Below, in pieces: positions 26,320 through 38,800 of a stretch of DNA of 64,000 nt. This stretch comes from Acanthococcus lagerstroemiae (taxonomy: Eukaryota > Arthropoda > Insecta > Hemiptera > Eriococcidae), in contig CM063112.1 in the NCBI GenBank assembly GCA_031841125.1, positions 65,740,057 through 65,804,056 of the forward strand, read 5' to 3'. Position 1 is the first letter of the stretch, and each line of letters opens with the position of its first letter. The position numbers and the translations under genes are program-made. The notes beneath the pieces were generated by a model, which had not been told where the DNA came from, did not search any database, and saw nothing but the letters and a program-made list of their open reading frames with translations.

Positions 26320-26686
26320 GCGGTCATTCATTAATTATGTAAGGATGATTTTGGCCGTTTTTGACCCCCTACCCCCATGTAAGGACACATAAGATTAACT
26401 GAACCCCCTTCCCCTTATTACGTGATTTTTTCATGAATTTTCCTAAAAAGCTTTAAAATAAATTAACATCATTTGAAAAGGGTCAACAGGTTTCACTGTA
26501 TGTGTATTTACTCATCTTTAGCGGCTGCATGTAGAAAATGTGTCGCCTGAGTGGTGGCTACATTAAAAATTACGTAATAAAATATTACGTAAGAATGGCT
26601 TCTACCTCTCCCCTTCTCAGTAAGGCTATGTAGAGATTTTTACCCCCCCCCCCCCCGGGGGCTGTACGTAATTAATGAACGACCCC
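26320..26686. mobile_element. Harbinger-type MITE, 367 bp
   Basis: Left end GCGGTCATTCATTAATTATG and right end, read on the other strand, GGGGTCGTTCATTAATTACG. Both are flanked by TAA (26,317-26,319 and 26,687-26,689). A 3-bp TAA/TTA target duplication is typical of PIF/Harbinger elements. It has no coding capacity. A long C run near the right end is followed by GGGGG. Confidence 0.7.
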
Positions 26687-27454
26687 TAATTGCATTTTGA
26701 AATGACTATAGGTGTACCTACCGCACCAAATTAGTATACCTTCTTTATAACATTCGTGTAAACTACATATTACCGAATTCAAGTTTAAAAGATCTAACAG
26801 TAATTAATCTAAAGTTTAAAAATATGGCAGAAGTTTCGAAAATTTACGAGTAATTTTATAAATTTATTCTACAGATGATGGTAAAGTACGATTTTAATCA
26901 CAGTTTTTAGGAGCTAAAGTGACTGCTTAACGTGATTTTAAAGAACAGAAGAGTGACATGTCACAAGAAAAGAGCCTGAATGTTCACTTACCACTAAGAC
27001 CCTTTTCTTCGACACGTCACTAGTGGGATTTATGAAATTTTAAATGTCTAGGGAATTTTAGACAAAACACCTGTTCTATAATATGTTCCCGCGCATGCGC
27101 GTTTCTACACTGACGGCTCAACGATAACTGAAAACGTGATAGCTCATTATACGTTTCGGATGTTCCAGATTTCTTCTCGTTCGTGCTTTCCTCTCATCTG
27201 TAGAATAAAACGTCATATTGTGCTTCATTCTACAATTATTTTAGATGGTTTTTCTTACAACGTAATACAAGCATGTAAAAGCATAAACTATTTTTTGTTC
27301 ATTTTCACTACTGAGTCATTCTTTGTCCTCAAGATTGATAGTACCTACTACCTCTCCGGCACTCACAAGACAGCCTAGGCCAGCTTTATAATCTTATAAA
27401 TCAACAACGCATTGCCTACAACAATTAAAATACACGTTATTACGTCCTTGTCAT

Positions 27455-27613
27455 CAGTAGCGTAACTAATCGTTCCTTCTGGGAGGGGGGGGGGGGGCTG
27501 AAATCATAGAATAAAAAGTAGGTATTTTTTCACTATGTTCAATTTTCATTAAATGAACAAAAAATAAACTTATAAGAGGTTGGGGGGGGGGTTCTCCCGT
27601 ATTTGCGCCACTG
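27455..27613. mobile_element. hAT-type MITE, 159 bp
   Basis: Ends CAGTAGCGTAACT and the complement of CGTATTTGCGCCACTG, with flanking octamers CTTGTCAT and CTAGTCAT (seven of eight equal). Long G runs lie inside both ends, as in the 25.76-kb MITE, so the two probably belong to related families mobilised by one hAT transposase. Confidence 0.7.
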
Positions 27614-27879
27614 CTAGTCATTATAGTCATGACCTGGTCATTTTAGGAACTCGTGTGATGGACTAGGCGTTTTTGTAATCTTGGAACAATCAACATTTCC
27701 GGTAACACATATGCACATGGTACATCAAAAAAGTAAATATGTATGTTAAAAAAAAAAATGAATATCAAGACAGAATAAACTCACTACACATCTCGTACAA
27801 CTGAAACAACAAAAAAGATAAACGTTACATGTACTCGAATTTAGAAGTTTTTTTTAAAGTCTATTTCTGCAATAAAGCA

Positions 27880-28400
27880 AGAAAACAATGTCATAATTAA
27901 TGGCATTCTGTACCAGGAGTCAGAAGATGTGAAGAAAATATTTAATAAGGCGACAGAAAACCTTGAGGTAGAGCTCCAAGACTACTATTTCTGGGCAGTA
28001 CAAGGGCTGCCTTCAAGAAATCAGACCTTAACAATGATTGTTAGACTGAATAGTAAGAATGGGGTCAAATAAGACCTGGTAGAAAACTATAAGAAGGAAA
28101 AGCTGAATGGCCAGGTAATCTGAGCTGGCTCCCCAGTTGATTTTCATAGACGAGCACCTCTCCAAAGAAATGGTTGAGCTAATTTACAAAACACTTGTCC
28201 CAAAATATATATGAGATAGCAGAGAGAGCAAGACTGACTTACAAATTTTACATTACAACTGCAAAGGAATGGCGTCCAAAACTAGGATAGAACCAACACG
28301 GGCGGCGGACCTGTAGGACTCGTACAATCAGTTTGCGGAAGTTCTGAAAGAAACCGAACAGTTAATAAGCGTGAAGCGGGCAAAACCATGAACGTATGAC
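27880..28400 (+). pseudogene. Decayed LINE ORF1-like (gag-like) remnant
   Basis: Plus-strand fragments read ESEDVKKIFNKATENLEVEL, then VQGLPSRNQTLTMIVRL, VENYKKEKLNGQVI and IAERARLTYKFYIT in changing frames with stops between. The order 'short acidic helix - Gly/Pro turn - hydrophobic strand - K-rich helix - ...ARL.YKF...' resembles the RNA-binding and C-terminal part of LINE-type ORF1 proteins of arthropods. It is broken and has no linked reverse transcriptase. This identification rests on pattern resemblance only. Confidence 0.4.
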
Positions 28401-28966
28401 AAGCTCAGTGCGAGAACCAAACTGCTTATCAATAGGTGTAGATACCCTGAAATATTATTTAAAATAAAAAAAAAATCATTCATTAAAAAACAATTTAAAT
28501 TTTTAAAAAATTCTAAAGTATTGTATACATCCTATTCTGGAATTTGATGAGATGGACGGACCATCTAATGTCACTATTGTTTGCAAGGTATGATGTTTTG
28601 AGGAAGTGAGAGGGGTGCGCAGTAACGAAGATATTTGACTTTGATTCAAATTTGGAAACGAATGTCCGGGCTGTGTTGAACTATTCGTCCGCCTTTTTTT
28701 ATACATGGTCGTGGTTGTGCACTGTTTCGTTGGTCATTTCGTATTTTTGTGCCCCGTCGCTTATTTCTGATCCATTCCTGAACAATATTCAAGGTTTCGG
28801 ATACATTTTTGGTGATAGTTGATTCTATTTCTGCAAAATGAATATGCGCAAATTAGGAGATAATAAATGGAATAACAGACAAATAATAAATTTGTGATAT
28901 CTCCTAAGGGAAGGCATACCATAATGCTCAAGACAGTAAATGGGTGATTCTCTGAAAATTAGACAA

Positions 28967-29138
28967 TTCGACGTGGACAAAAAAAAAAAAAAACGAGGTT
29001 CACTTTCCAAATGTATTTTCGTTGAAATCGATACTAGGAGCACTGAGAAAACCGTATTCCGTCGACGGGCAGGCTTAAATTTGATTTTTTTTTGGGGGGG
29101 GGGGTATAGAGTCATAAAAAATAGATGTCCACGTTGAA
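28967..29138. repeat. Small inverted-repeat unit, possible MITE
   Basis: TTCGACGTGGACA at 28,967-28,979 is mirrored by TGTCCACGTTGAA at 29,126-29,138 with one mismatch. A12-13 and T9-G9 homopolymers lie between them. Two more GTCCACG words occur at about 29,350 and 29,390. No clear target duplication was found. Confidence 0.4.
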
Positions 29139-29669
29139 AGACAAATTTTTCACGTTTACATAGTGCGATAAGATGAGGCTGTATGATCACACAGCGGCAA
29201 TATAGGTTACAATCTTACAGATCACGGTTTTACAAAGTACCTACAATTCATCTAGGAAAGTAGTCTCTGCACAAAGAAGATTTAGAGGCTGTTTCTACAG
29301 ACTGCTTCTAAGTGTCGAAAGATTCACGTCTTTCGTCGTGGATACAAGAAATATGTGAGTGTCCACGTTGAACATACCTATTTTATGTCCACGCTTAAGA
29401 ACAAAATTGCCATTTTCCTTTTCCCATTGGGTAAATATGCGGAGAATATTTGATACATGTAGCTGAATGTAATGGGGCCAACATTAGATACAACTACTTA
29501 TATTAAGTATTACATTTTTTACAAATTCTTAGCTGGAAATTCAATATGGAATCACCCAAATACCTGTCCACCAATTATAGAAGGCAGAAACTACAATATA
29601 TTATACATAGTTACAACAATAATGCTCTTTAACGAGGAAGGGTATATCTTCTCACAGATAACGGTCAGG

Positions 29670-30912
29670 ATGTTACGTACCAAACCCGAAATTGTACAGA
29701 TCGGGAATTGTAGAAGCATTTTTGTACCATGCGCGAATCGAACGACCAACTTATTTGCACTGAACCCGAAATATCGGACTAGGTACAAATAATGCTGTAC
29801 CATTTGCGAAATGTATGAAAAGTTTGTACCAATAAGACCAAAAGCTGACAAAGAAGAAAATAGAGATATACAGCCATTATAGTAATTATAGTATCCCTCA
29901 TCTAGATTCCTCTTGATGGAAGTACGTATAGCTTTTCCAGCATTACATTATCGTTTGAAGACGAACTGTTCTCCTTTTTTTTAAATTATTATTTTTATTT
30001 TTTTTAAATTTTTTTTTTTTTGTATTGAGGTCAGTTTCTCGTGTAACTTCCATCACACTGATACTTCTAATTTCGCTTTCCTGTCAAACAGCGCCTCAAA
30101 AGGGGATTGTTTAATTCCTGAGGGGTAACTTATTTTTTTGAAATTTGGACGAAACGTACATAATTCATCAGCCCAGGCAGTCAAACCATTGTCAATCATC
30201 CAAGCTCTCGCCATTTCCTGAACATCGCGGTTTGGTTGTTTGATACCTCTCTGACTTTGAGAATGCCGAGGTTTACTATTATGCAGTATTGAGACCCGGC
30301 CATAACAGTTCCAAATCACTGATAATGGCATTTACGAATTCGTGATAATTATTAGATTGTAACAGGGAGGGGGCACTGAATCCATAAAAAATGTCAATTA
30401 AATTGTAAGCAACTTCTGCAGCGGTCTTCGTTTTTTGAGAGCACATAAGTGTAAAAATTTAACCTGGTGATCTTGATAATTCACGATAAATTGAAACTGG
30501 CCATTTCTATGACTGCACATCGATCAAGTCGACTTGACCCCTAGCATTAGCTTCTGCAAAGACTGTATGCTAAATTACAACCCCTTTTCGAATAAAGTGA
30601 TTGCATGAGAATGATGCACACCTCCAACGTTGGTCACTGCACTATAAGAACTATCATGTTGAACCATGTAAAGGGCAATAAGGGATTATTACATACAAAT
30701 ACAATCTATTCCAGGGTTTGTACAATATATTCTGTACCCACAATGTTATTTATTTCCTACAAGTTGGTACACTAATCGCGAACGGTACAGTATTAATTGT
30801 ATTAAGTCTGATATCTCAGGTTCAGATAGAAGTGGGTCGTTTGATTCGCGCACAGTACAAAAATGCTTGTACCATTCCGGATCTGTACATTTCGAGCTTA
30901 GTACTTACTACA
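29670..30912 (-). mobile_element. Integrase-bearing element with about 165-bp inverted ends
   Basis: The left arm (29,670-29,835) and right arm (about 30,745-30,912) are inverted copies. AAATTGTACAGATCGGGAAT matches the complement of the right arm AAATGTACAGATCCGGAATG, followed by GCATTTTTGTAC, GCGCGAATC and the TGCTGTACCATT region. Between them lies a minus-strand integrase remnant. Long TIRs plus a retroviral-type integrase are typical of Ginger-like DNA transposons. Outer boundaries and target duplication could not be fixed by eye. Confidence 0.65.
30053..30680 (-). pseudogene. DDE integrase remnant (Ginger / KRBA2-like)
   Basis: On the minus strand, broken frames read in order a YQDHQVKFLHL-like stretch, then IDIFYGFSAPSLLQSNNYHE (containing the second catalytic position, where the usual D is N), then the longest frame (30,331-30,053) with KPRHSQSQRGIKQPNRDVQE, carrying the QS.G..E.. 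region of the third catalytic residue, and SGIKQSPFEALFDRKAK. This is the retroviral-type integrase fold found in Ginger elements, gypsy-like retrotransposons and the domesticated KRBA2 family. Stops and frameshifts, and apparent loss of catalytic acids, make it inactive. Confidence 0.75.
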
Positions 30913-31320
30913 TAACAAGGATATTACAAAATTTTTCAAGCCTTACCTGGTCACCAAAAGACCTCTCGCTGCAGAATGTTTGCTTTTTTTCCACGAACTT
31001 TTGTTGGAATGGATTGTAGAATTCTCCAACATTTGATCTTTTATGCGACATAGGTATTTAGGAAATGCAATCGACAAAACACTGAATACTTAGTTCTCTT
31101 AAATTGCAAATTGAAAACAACACTCGAAACTTTCTGATAATTATTCGAAAACTGAAAAGTAACACGGAACAACCGAATGATATAGTTATCACGTTATCAG
31201 TATCAAGCGCATTAGTAGGTAATTCAGTTTTGTTTGAAATATCAACCGTTTTCAACAGAAACGTTTTGATTGGTCGTCATAGTACAAGTGCAGAAACGGT
31301 GGGGTAGCGGTTATGTTGTG

Positions 31321-31645
31321 GTTTTAAAGTTGAAATTCCACCACGCAGATTGTCCGGGAATGCTCACTGTCACTACCACCCACACATATAAACCGGTTTT
31401 CATCATAAAGCTCATCAATGTAGTAGTGGTAGTGGTTTTACGAATGTATATCCACCTGAATGCGCTCGCCAATACATAGATCCTTGGTGTACATTTTAAA
31501 GTGGGAATTCCACAACGCGAATTGTCCACGAACGCTTACTACCACTCTTGCATCTAACCCTGTTTTAATATATAGAGCTCATCAATGTAGTAGTGGAAGT
31601 GGTTTTCCGAATACGTTCCACTTGGATACGCACATCAAAATCTTC
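31321..31645. repeat. Tandem duplication, 172-bp unit, two copies
   Basis: Unit 1 (31,321-31,492) and unit 2 (31,493 to about 31,645) share GTTTTAAAGTTGAAATTCCA versus ATTTTAAAGTGGGAATTCCA, GATTGTCCGGGAATGCTCA versus GAATTGTCCACGAACGCTTA, and AGCTCATCAATGTAGTAGTG in both. It directly precedes the target site of the hAT-like element at 31,659. Confidence 0.85.
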
Positions 31646-32889
31646 AACGGGTAGGTATCAGAACAGTGCACGATACGAGTATATACTCATGTGGTATTCG
31701 GTATAGTATCGCTTAAAACGATACCGAATAGTATCGGCCGATACCGAGTGTATATACTCCCTATTGACAAAAAGTGCATCGAATTCGTCACCTAGCGGAA
31801 ATGGGACTAACAGAATTCAAACTAGCAGAAAATCAGATCTAGCGGTTTTCATATGAAAAACGTGAATGCACCAAGCGTCGCGTTTTAAACTATTATTACA
31901 ACGCTAGTACGCAAAACGCTAGCATATCCTCGCGTTTTTGGTTTCTCTGCTAGCGTAAATACTCTGGATAATATTATGGAACACGCTAGAGCTAGCGTTC
32001 CTTGTATTCTGTTGTACGCTAGCGTTATAAAGCTGGGTAAGCCATGCATTCAAATAATATTCTGCTAGCAGATGTGTGTCTCAGGTATGCTCCCCCAAAG
32101 AGGGTTCTGAAAACTGATGCTCTCAAATATGGGATAAAATGGTTCTTTTTAGTTTACGTTGAGTGACAAATAAGGGAAATATTCTCCCAATAGCAAAATT
32201 TCTGTTCAGAATTGTTTACCTCTCTCTTTTAGTTGTAATTTGTTTTGGTCACCGAAAACGGGGGTTGGGGGTGGGTTGCAATGTGTGAAAAAATCTGCGT
32301 ATAAATGTATTCAAATTGTATATTAATAATATTATGATAATACATGAATAAGAGTTATATGTTATATTAATTATTATAAGTATTTTGACTTTGTCAGGAC
32401 TACCGCCTGGTTCAGCGCAATCAACCGTTTCCAAAAAAGGCGACGGCTACACCCCGCAAGCTTTCTTTTTCTGATTGTATCTATCTTATCTTTTAACTAT
32501 TGCTTGACTATATTATGGATCTTCTTGGGTGTCACTCTTTTGCTTGACATGTATCTATGACAAAACCTTATTACCATAAAAAATAATTTTAGACATTATC
32601 AGAAACTGGAAAAGTTTTTGTAGGAAGCATATAGTATATCATCAAGCAGATGACTTACAAACAAGGACACGATATAATCACGTTCTCGAAAAATTTAGTT
32701 TCTCGAACGCCCCCCTCATATTCACGGCCTACCTTAGGGGTCGTCCCTCGCGGTTCCAAGAGTCCCAAATTAGTTAACCAAGTTTTTGTTCTAAATTTTA
32801 AAATGTTTCTGTGATATAACTCTCTTCATCCCTTCTGTCTTTCTCGTTCAGCCTAATGATGATTTTTTTAAATGATGGTACCTTTGCCT

Positions 32890-33800
32890 AAGGGGGTTCA
32901 AGATACCTTTAGAGGAGGCTTAGCCCCAGCTTGCCCTCGTGGCTACGGGACTGTTCAAATATCTATTTTACCTGCTAATCTGTTAGGTATTACCTCATTT
33001 CTTACCTTATCCGTCGTCCATTTAATATTATCAAGTATCCGCCTATAGCATCACATTTCAAAAGCTTCGATCCTTCTCTTCTCTGGTTTTCCTATGGTCC
33101 AGATTTCACATTCATACAACGCTACACCTCAAACATAAGTTTCCAAAAGTAATTTTTTGATTTCCGGATTTATTTTTGATTTGAATAAATTACTTTTTCG
33201 ATAAAATTCTGATGTAGCCTGAGCTATTCTACTACTAATATCCCTTTTACACCTTCCATCCACATTTTGTTATTTTACTCCTGATATTATAGCAAAATTC
33301 GCTTACTTCCTCAATTTTTCCCTGAACAATTTTTATTTCAAGCTATCATGTTCACATCGATTACATATCATCACTTCAGTTTTATTATTTTTTAAAGATA
33401 TTTTCATACAATATTCTAACTCAAAATCTCCTCCATTCTATTTAAAATATTTTCCAAATCAGTAGCTCTTTCAGTTAATAAGACAGCCTCTTTACATCTT
33501 TACTCGCTATCCATGTATGGTTATACCTGCCTCACATTTTTCTTCTGTTTCTTTTATAACCCACTCTATGTACAAATTAAATAATACTGGATCTAACGAG
33601 CACCCCTGCCTTACACCTTTTTTCATATTTGCCTCTCCTTTCTCTCCTTCTATTCCTAATGTAATTTTCCGTCTGTTATATAAGTTTAAAATAACTTGAC
33701 TTTCTTCTTTATTCCTATCCTTTTTAGAATATCAAACATTTTACCCCCTTTAACATTGTCAAAAGCTTTTTCAGTATCAACGAATGCCATACATGTATCT
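32890..33800 (-). mobile_element. LINE 3' fragment (reverse transcriptase end)
   Basis: Minus-strand frames contain GVRQGCSLDPVLFNLYIEWV (about 33,640-33,570), the palm region before the catalytic box. After interrupted text comes LLLETYVWGVALYECEIWTI-like and EKRRIEAFEM-CYRRIL text (about 33,160-33,020), the conserved tail of craniofacial-development-protein-2-like/RTE LINEs. Frameshifts and stops are many. It lies inside the nested element at 31,760-35,573, so it inserted later. Confidence 0.75.
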
Positions 33801-34065
33801 TACTCCTTTTCAAGTCTCTCATCTGCAATTGAACCACATAGTTCCGAAACAATGTGAGTCTCAAAATTTTCAAAATTGATTAGATTGATTCGCAATATTG
33901 CGAAGTATTGTAAAAAGCTCTTTCAGTGTCAACGAATGCCATATATATATCCTATCGCTTGTTAAGTCTCTCAGCTACAATTGAACCACATGGTTCGGAA
34001 ACAACATGAGTCCCCAAAACTTCGAAAATGGGTTGGATTGAGTTGCAATATTGCGAAGTCTAATT
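33765..34065. repeat. Tandem duplication, about 150-bp unit
   Basis: Two consecutive copies share TTTCAGTATCAACGAATGCC / TTTCAGTGTCAACGAATGCC, CAATTGAACCACATAGTTCC / CAATTGAACCACATGGTTCG and GCAATATTGCGAAGT. The duplicated piece includes the 5' end of the LINE fragment, so the duplication happened after the LINE inserted. Confidence 0.85.
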
Positions 34066-34729
34066 GCATTACGGCTTCGTTGTGAAAGATTATATCTCAT
34101 GGCCCGTGGAATTGTAAATAATACTGTTTACTTTGTAAGGTTGAAGGACAATAACAGTAGAAAACTGAAAAACTAAAAAAAAAAAAAAAAAAAAAAAACA
34201 TTCCATATACGTACCTACATAATATACATACATTATGAGCCTTCACACCAGAAACAGTCGTGACAAGGTGTACTCTCTCTCCATTTCCATTGATAGGCGA
34301 AAATAAGCACAACAACGACAGTCATGAGGCCTCCCCCCACTAATGCACCACAGAAACCTTCGCGGGAGTGTATTGAACAACTTCCCAATGTTTGATAACA
34401 ACTTTAAGTTTCATGGCGATCAGATGAAGAGTGTAGTAAAGTATGCAGCCGTGTTGTTGTTAATAGAAATTTCCACAGAAATATGAAGGACACACATACA
34501 TATACAGACACACACACAGACATACATTTATGGAAATTTCCAAAGAAATATGAAGGACATACACAGACAGACAGACACATTCATGTTTATTATACTTATA
34601 GAAGACTTTAGGCGCTGGGGCTTCAGCCCCCCCCCAACGTTTTCGCTCTATTTCCGCCCTTGTGCTACCATCATTATATTGTTCATTACAGAGGAAGAAG
34701 TAATTTAAGAAAGACGAATATATGCTGAG

Positions 34730-34962
34730 TGCCCGATGCGCAATCAGTTATCCTCTAGTCACCCAGTTACCCGCGCACCCGCGATGGAAAAGTTTCCCAT
34801 TTGTTATCTTCGAGTTACCCTCAGATTACCCTTGTTACCCTCTAGTTACCCGCGGCGGAAAAGTTACCCATTTGTTACCCTCGGTTACCCTCAGATTACC
34901 CTTGTTCCGTTGTTCCCCTTTAGTTACCCGGATAACTTGTGGGATTCTGCGCATCGGGTGTA
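34730..34962. mobile_element. Small MITE with GTTACCC tandem interior
   Basis: CCCGATGCGCAATCAGTTATCC at the left is mirrored at the right by GGATAACTTGTGGG...TGCGCATCGGG. The interior is built from two or three copies of an approximately 75-bp unit with AGTTACCC, CCATTTGTTA.C, TCAGATTACCCTTGTT. Both overlapping plus-strand open frames here are products of the repeat. Confidence 0.6.
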
Positions 34963-35809
34963 CAGTATATGTAATAATTTACTTAATAAACAAAATGAGA
35001 TAAAACATCTTACCTTATTTTACTGCAAATCTCACACAGTTATTAAAATACAAAACTCCATCGAAAATGACAGTCACAGAAAAAAATGAACTTTAAATCG
35101 AAGGGATGAACGAAAACGACGAACTAGTTCTTACTATGATCAACTAACAAGAAATAACCTTGAAACAGAAACCGCAGCACTGACGCTGATATACGCCGGC
35201 GCTGCGGAATGTTCGTACAATTCTGGGAAAATGAGGCGACAACGTTCCGCCGCAGAATTGGAAAGAGCAGTTTTCATTTGAATTCTTCTACTGCGAGAGC
35301 TTTGGAATGTCCGTCTAGCGTCAATGAGATTAATTCTGCTAGCGTAAAGCGCCCTCGCGTCTTACTCACAAAAAAGTTACTGCCTCCGACCTCGCGCTTC
35401 GAGTATTCTGCCCACACGCTGCTAGCGTAATATACACTTTTGATTGAAAAACGCGACCGCACTTAGTCTTTACGCTAGCATCTAGAAGATTTCACATTAT
35501 TCAGCTAGCATTACAGCTAGACGCTAGCGTCCCGAGCAGAATTGAGGCGAATTCTGCTACTTTTTGTCAATAGGGCTCGGTATTGTAGCGACAGGAAGTC
35601 GTTTTCGTGATATGGTATCGACGATAACAAGTATCACTGATAAGGCATCACTACTGCACCACCTAAAATACAACGCTAATCATAAAACGATTCCTGACCG
35701 AGTATTACTCGGTATCGTATCGGTGAAACCGGTAGTCGGTAGTCGCTCTCCAAAACGATACGATACCCGAGTACCGATATCGGTATCGTGCACTGCTCTG
35801 GTAGGTACT

Positions 35810-38800
35810 TATATATATTATGTATAAGTATGTGTTAGGAGCAGAACGCGAAAACGGCCATTGAGCAAAAAAAAAATTACTACAACGCGTTGTGCCAACT
35901 GATGTAGGACAAATCGCGTTCTGGTCAATTCGAAGCAACCAAAACGCGTCGTGGAAGTAATTAAACCTCAAGTACGCGCGAATTGTGTTGTGGTACAGAA
36001 GAAGAGCGGAGAAATTAACCTCAACACGTTGGGGCACGGAAAACCTAGACACTCACGGAGCCAGGGTTCGGTGGAACGTTCTAACCAGGGATATTCGTGA
36101 CATGTTTGTCGCGTGGATGAGCGACAATCAACAGTCAACATAATCAGAAGGCTTTTGATTCATCCAGAGTAAGAAAAATTGTGCCCTACATGTGGGTATA
36201 ATGACTAGTCCACCCATAGCTATGTTCGGAAATGTACAGAGGATAGGACCAGTTCAATAGGGTTTGACAAAAAGGTTCACCTTTTCATGACTTATAACAA
36301 TGGCAGATTGCAACGCTCTTTGTAGAGGATGGACGGCCCGAATAAGGAGGTGGCCAATAACGCTGGGGTATTTTAAAGCATCACCGCCACCAAAGCGTCC
36401 AGTTTTTTCTATTGCGATAATTGTGCACCACCCGAGAATTACTTTTGCGTGCGTTGAGTTTATCCGGATAAACGTAGAAACGTAGTTATTCGATTAATGG
36501 TGAGTTTTCTGTACCAATATCGTGGCCGTGTTCAAAAAAGTCAATATAATCTGAAATGTGATCGTAACAACGCGAAACAACACCATGAAAAATACTAAGC
36601 ATCCCGGATTCCGGCACTATTCTCGGCCCCCTACCCCGAAGAGGGTTCAAAAAGATCGGTATACATAATTGATATGAAATGTGACGTCACAAGAACGCGA
36701 TACCTACAACACCGCACAAAATGCTAAGCATCCCGATTTAAGAACATTCGATACTTTATGCCCGCAAGCCTGCTTAGTAAAGCAGTTCAATCTAATGCTG
36801 AAATATTATACTAATGTACCTACACCTGTATATGTAAAAGCTGAATTATTTCGACACTTTACTCCGTTTTTCCCTGATCATCGAACCCGCAATTTAAAAC
36901 AATAATGTTGTCCAATACATACATACCACACCAAAATCACATAACAATGGTGCGGACTTCACCAAGCTATTCGTAGATGAAGGCGGGCCTCTCCCCGCAC
37001 GGCTTGTAAGATGCCCTATCAAAGAGGAGGATTTCACTCTTTGTCGCATTAGAGTTGAAGACCTTCCACAGGAAGGCAGTTGGTGATTGCATAGTGTGAC
37101 TCAGAGTTTGGTGTATGTGTATAGGCTCCTAACAGAAGCACGCGGTCTCATCGCAAACGCTTGGGTGGCACTACCAGGTCCAACCGATTGGAAAGTGGAG
37201 TCGAAGGATATGACGAATCCTAAGGGACAGTCTCGGAACATCGTGTGGTCAACGTCACCGCTAGTGAGTGACGGTCCATTTTGAAGCGGAGGGACAATAG
37301 CGTGACTAGGACCGAGTGAACGATGTCGCCTCTCAAACGGCGGGTACAAAAACCGAACTATCTGTCATCGATGAGTTCATAAACTGCAAAATTGTTATCA
37401 ATGTAGATTTATAAAACCCGCTTCATAGTTTATCCAAGATAGGAAGATCGTTCGGCGATAACTCTCTATTCCTTCGCCGGCTTGGGAATAAAGACAGACC
37501 ACTGTGCCTCTCTTACACTCATTGAGGAAACGACTGAGGCGCTACAAAAAGATAGACAGGAGTACTGGATGCTGTCGTTGAAGTTCTTTTATGTCTTATG
37601 CGTCACTACATCTAGACCTACGGCTCGGCGTTATTAGTGACTAGATTAGCGGCTCCATGGTGATGACGCAAAAAGAATAACATCACCACACAGCTGCATG
37701 CGCGGGTGACTCGGTAAAGCCGGCATCATGGAGCAGAGTGCGGGTATAGGACAGCCAGACGGCACGATTCGTTGCGTGGATGGCGGAGTGGTAGTGATGG
37801 CGGAAGCTCTGTCAGACAATGATGGTGATCTGGCGTTCCGCTGGTTGACTGACATGCCGGAGTTGACGGTTTTCATGTAACAAAAGGCGTCGCACCACAC
37901 GCTTAGATCAGGAGCCGGAGTCCACCAGTAAATAAAAAATTATTGTCGAGGGACCGGGCTACTGACCACATCCATAACTGAATGTAAGTGACTCCTAGAG
38001 CTGAGAAACGTACGTGTCGATCTCAACGGCAATGTTGAGCGATGGAATTTTGTCGCGTGGAAGAGTAAAGATAGCGGTAGAGAATTTCTGAAAATCCACG
38101 TGAGTGCGTACCTTCTTGATGAGCTAGATAGGGTTCAGAGAGAGTATAGACCGCCGGAGACAGACAGTCCAAACTGTAAGCGAGTAGGTGGATGCATATC
38201 AAGGATTCAAAGCCGGTATCAAAACAGGAGCTGCTTCGATTTGGTTCAGGCTCTTTACAAAAAATACATATTTAGTTTCAAGTGAAGCCCCGACTCTCCG
38301 TAAAAACTGTTGACTCTAGCTTCAGCTTCAGCTGAAATTTTGAATTTGGCACCAGCTTAGCTGGTACTGAGCCCTGCCTTCAGTTATGTAAAAATATAGC
38401 AACTATACGGAGATTTTGGTTTCAACTCCCAGTGGGTGAGGAAGTGGGGTAGAATAGAAGGGTACGTGGAATACAATAGAAAGGGAGGAAAGGGGCAGAG
38501 AGAGATACAGATCTGGAGAAAACATCATCAAAAACCGGAATAGCAGCGGCTCCAGCTCCGGGAAGAATCAAAAATCAACTGTAGCTTCGGATATACATGA
38601 ATATGAAAATTTTGTGCTTCGACTTCAACAGAAATAATGTTTTGCCTCGTTCCGGATCTTCAGCTCCACCATACTACGTCATTTCCAGAACCTTACTCCG
38701 GCTGCTGGTCCCTGGTAAGTGATAAATACTACACCAGGCATCAGGCTAGGTATGTAGGCATACAATGTATAATACACCTACCTACGCAAACACTGCACGG

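Larger units (their letters stand above)
31760..35573. mobile_element. Nested TIR element with GCTAGCG subterminal repeats
   Basis: Inside the hAT-like element, CCCTATTGACAAAAAGT at 31,760 is mirrored by ACTTTTTGTCAATAGGG ending at 35,573. The first and last 250-350 bp are dense in the word GCTAGCG or its complement CGCTAGC, in both orientations (clusters at about 31,900-32,070 and 35,320-35,535), while the middle has almost none. Clustered subterminal motifs usually serve as transposase binding sites. No transposase is recognised. The core has been invaded by a LINE fragment and a small MITE. Confidence 0.65.
31659..35800. mobile_element. hAT-like element, 4.1 kb, non-autonomous, with nested insertions
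   Basis: The ends CAGAACAGTGCACGATAC and, on the other strand, CAGAGCAGTGCACGATAC match at 17 of 18 bases. They are flanked by GTAGGTAT (31,651-31,658) and GTAGGTAC (35,801-35,808). The 8-bp near-identical target duplication and CAG ends indicate a hAT superfamily element. Near both ends the words GATACCG / CGGTATC are repeated many times, as expected of subterminal binding sites. No transposase frame is present. Most of its length is a second element (31,760-35,573) inserted inside. A solo copy of the same end occurs at 47,452. Confidence 0.8.

Noticed and set aside
34722..35089. Overlapping frames of 93 and 117 codons
   Set aside because: They are produced by the GTTACCC-containing tandem units of a small MITE.
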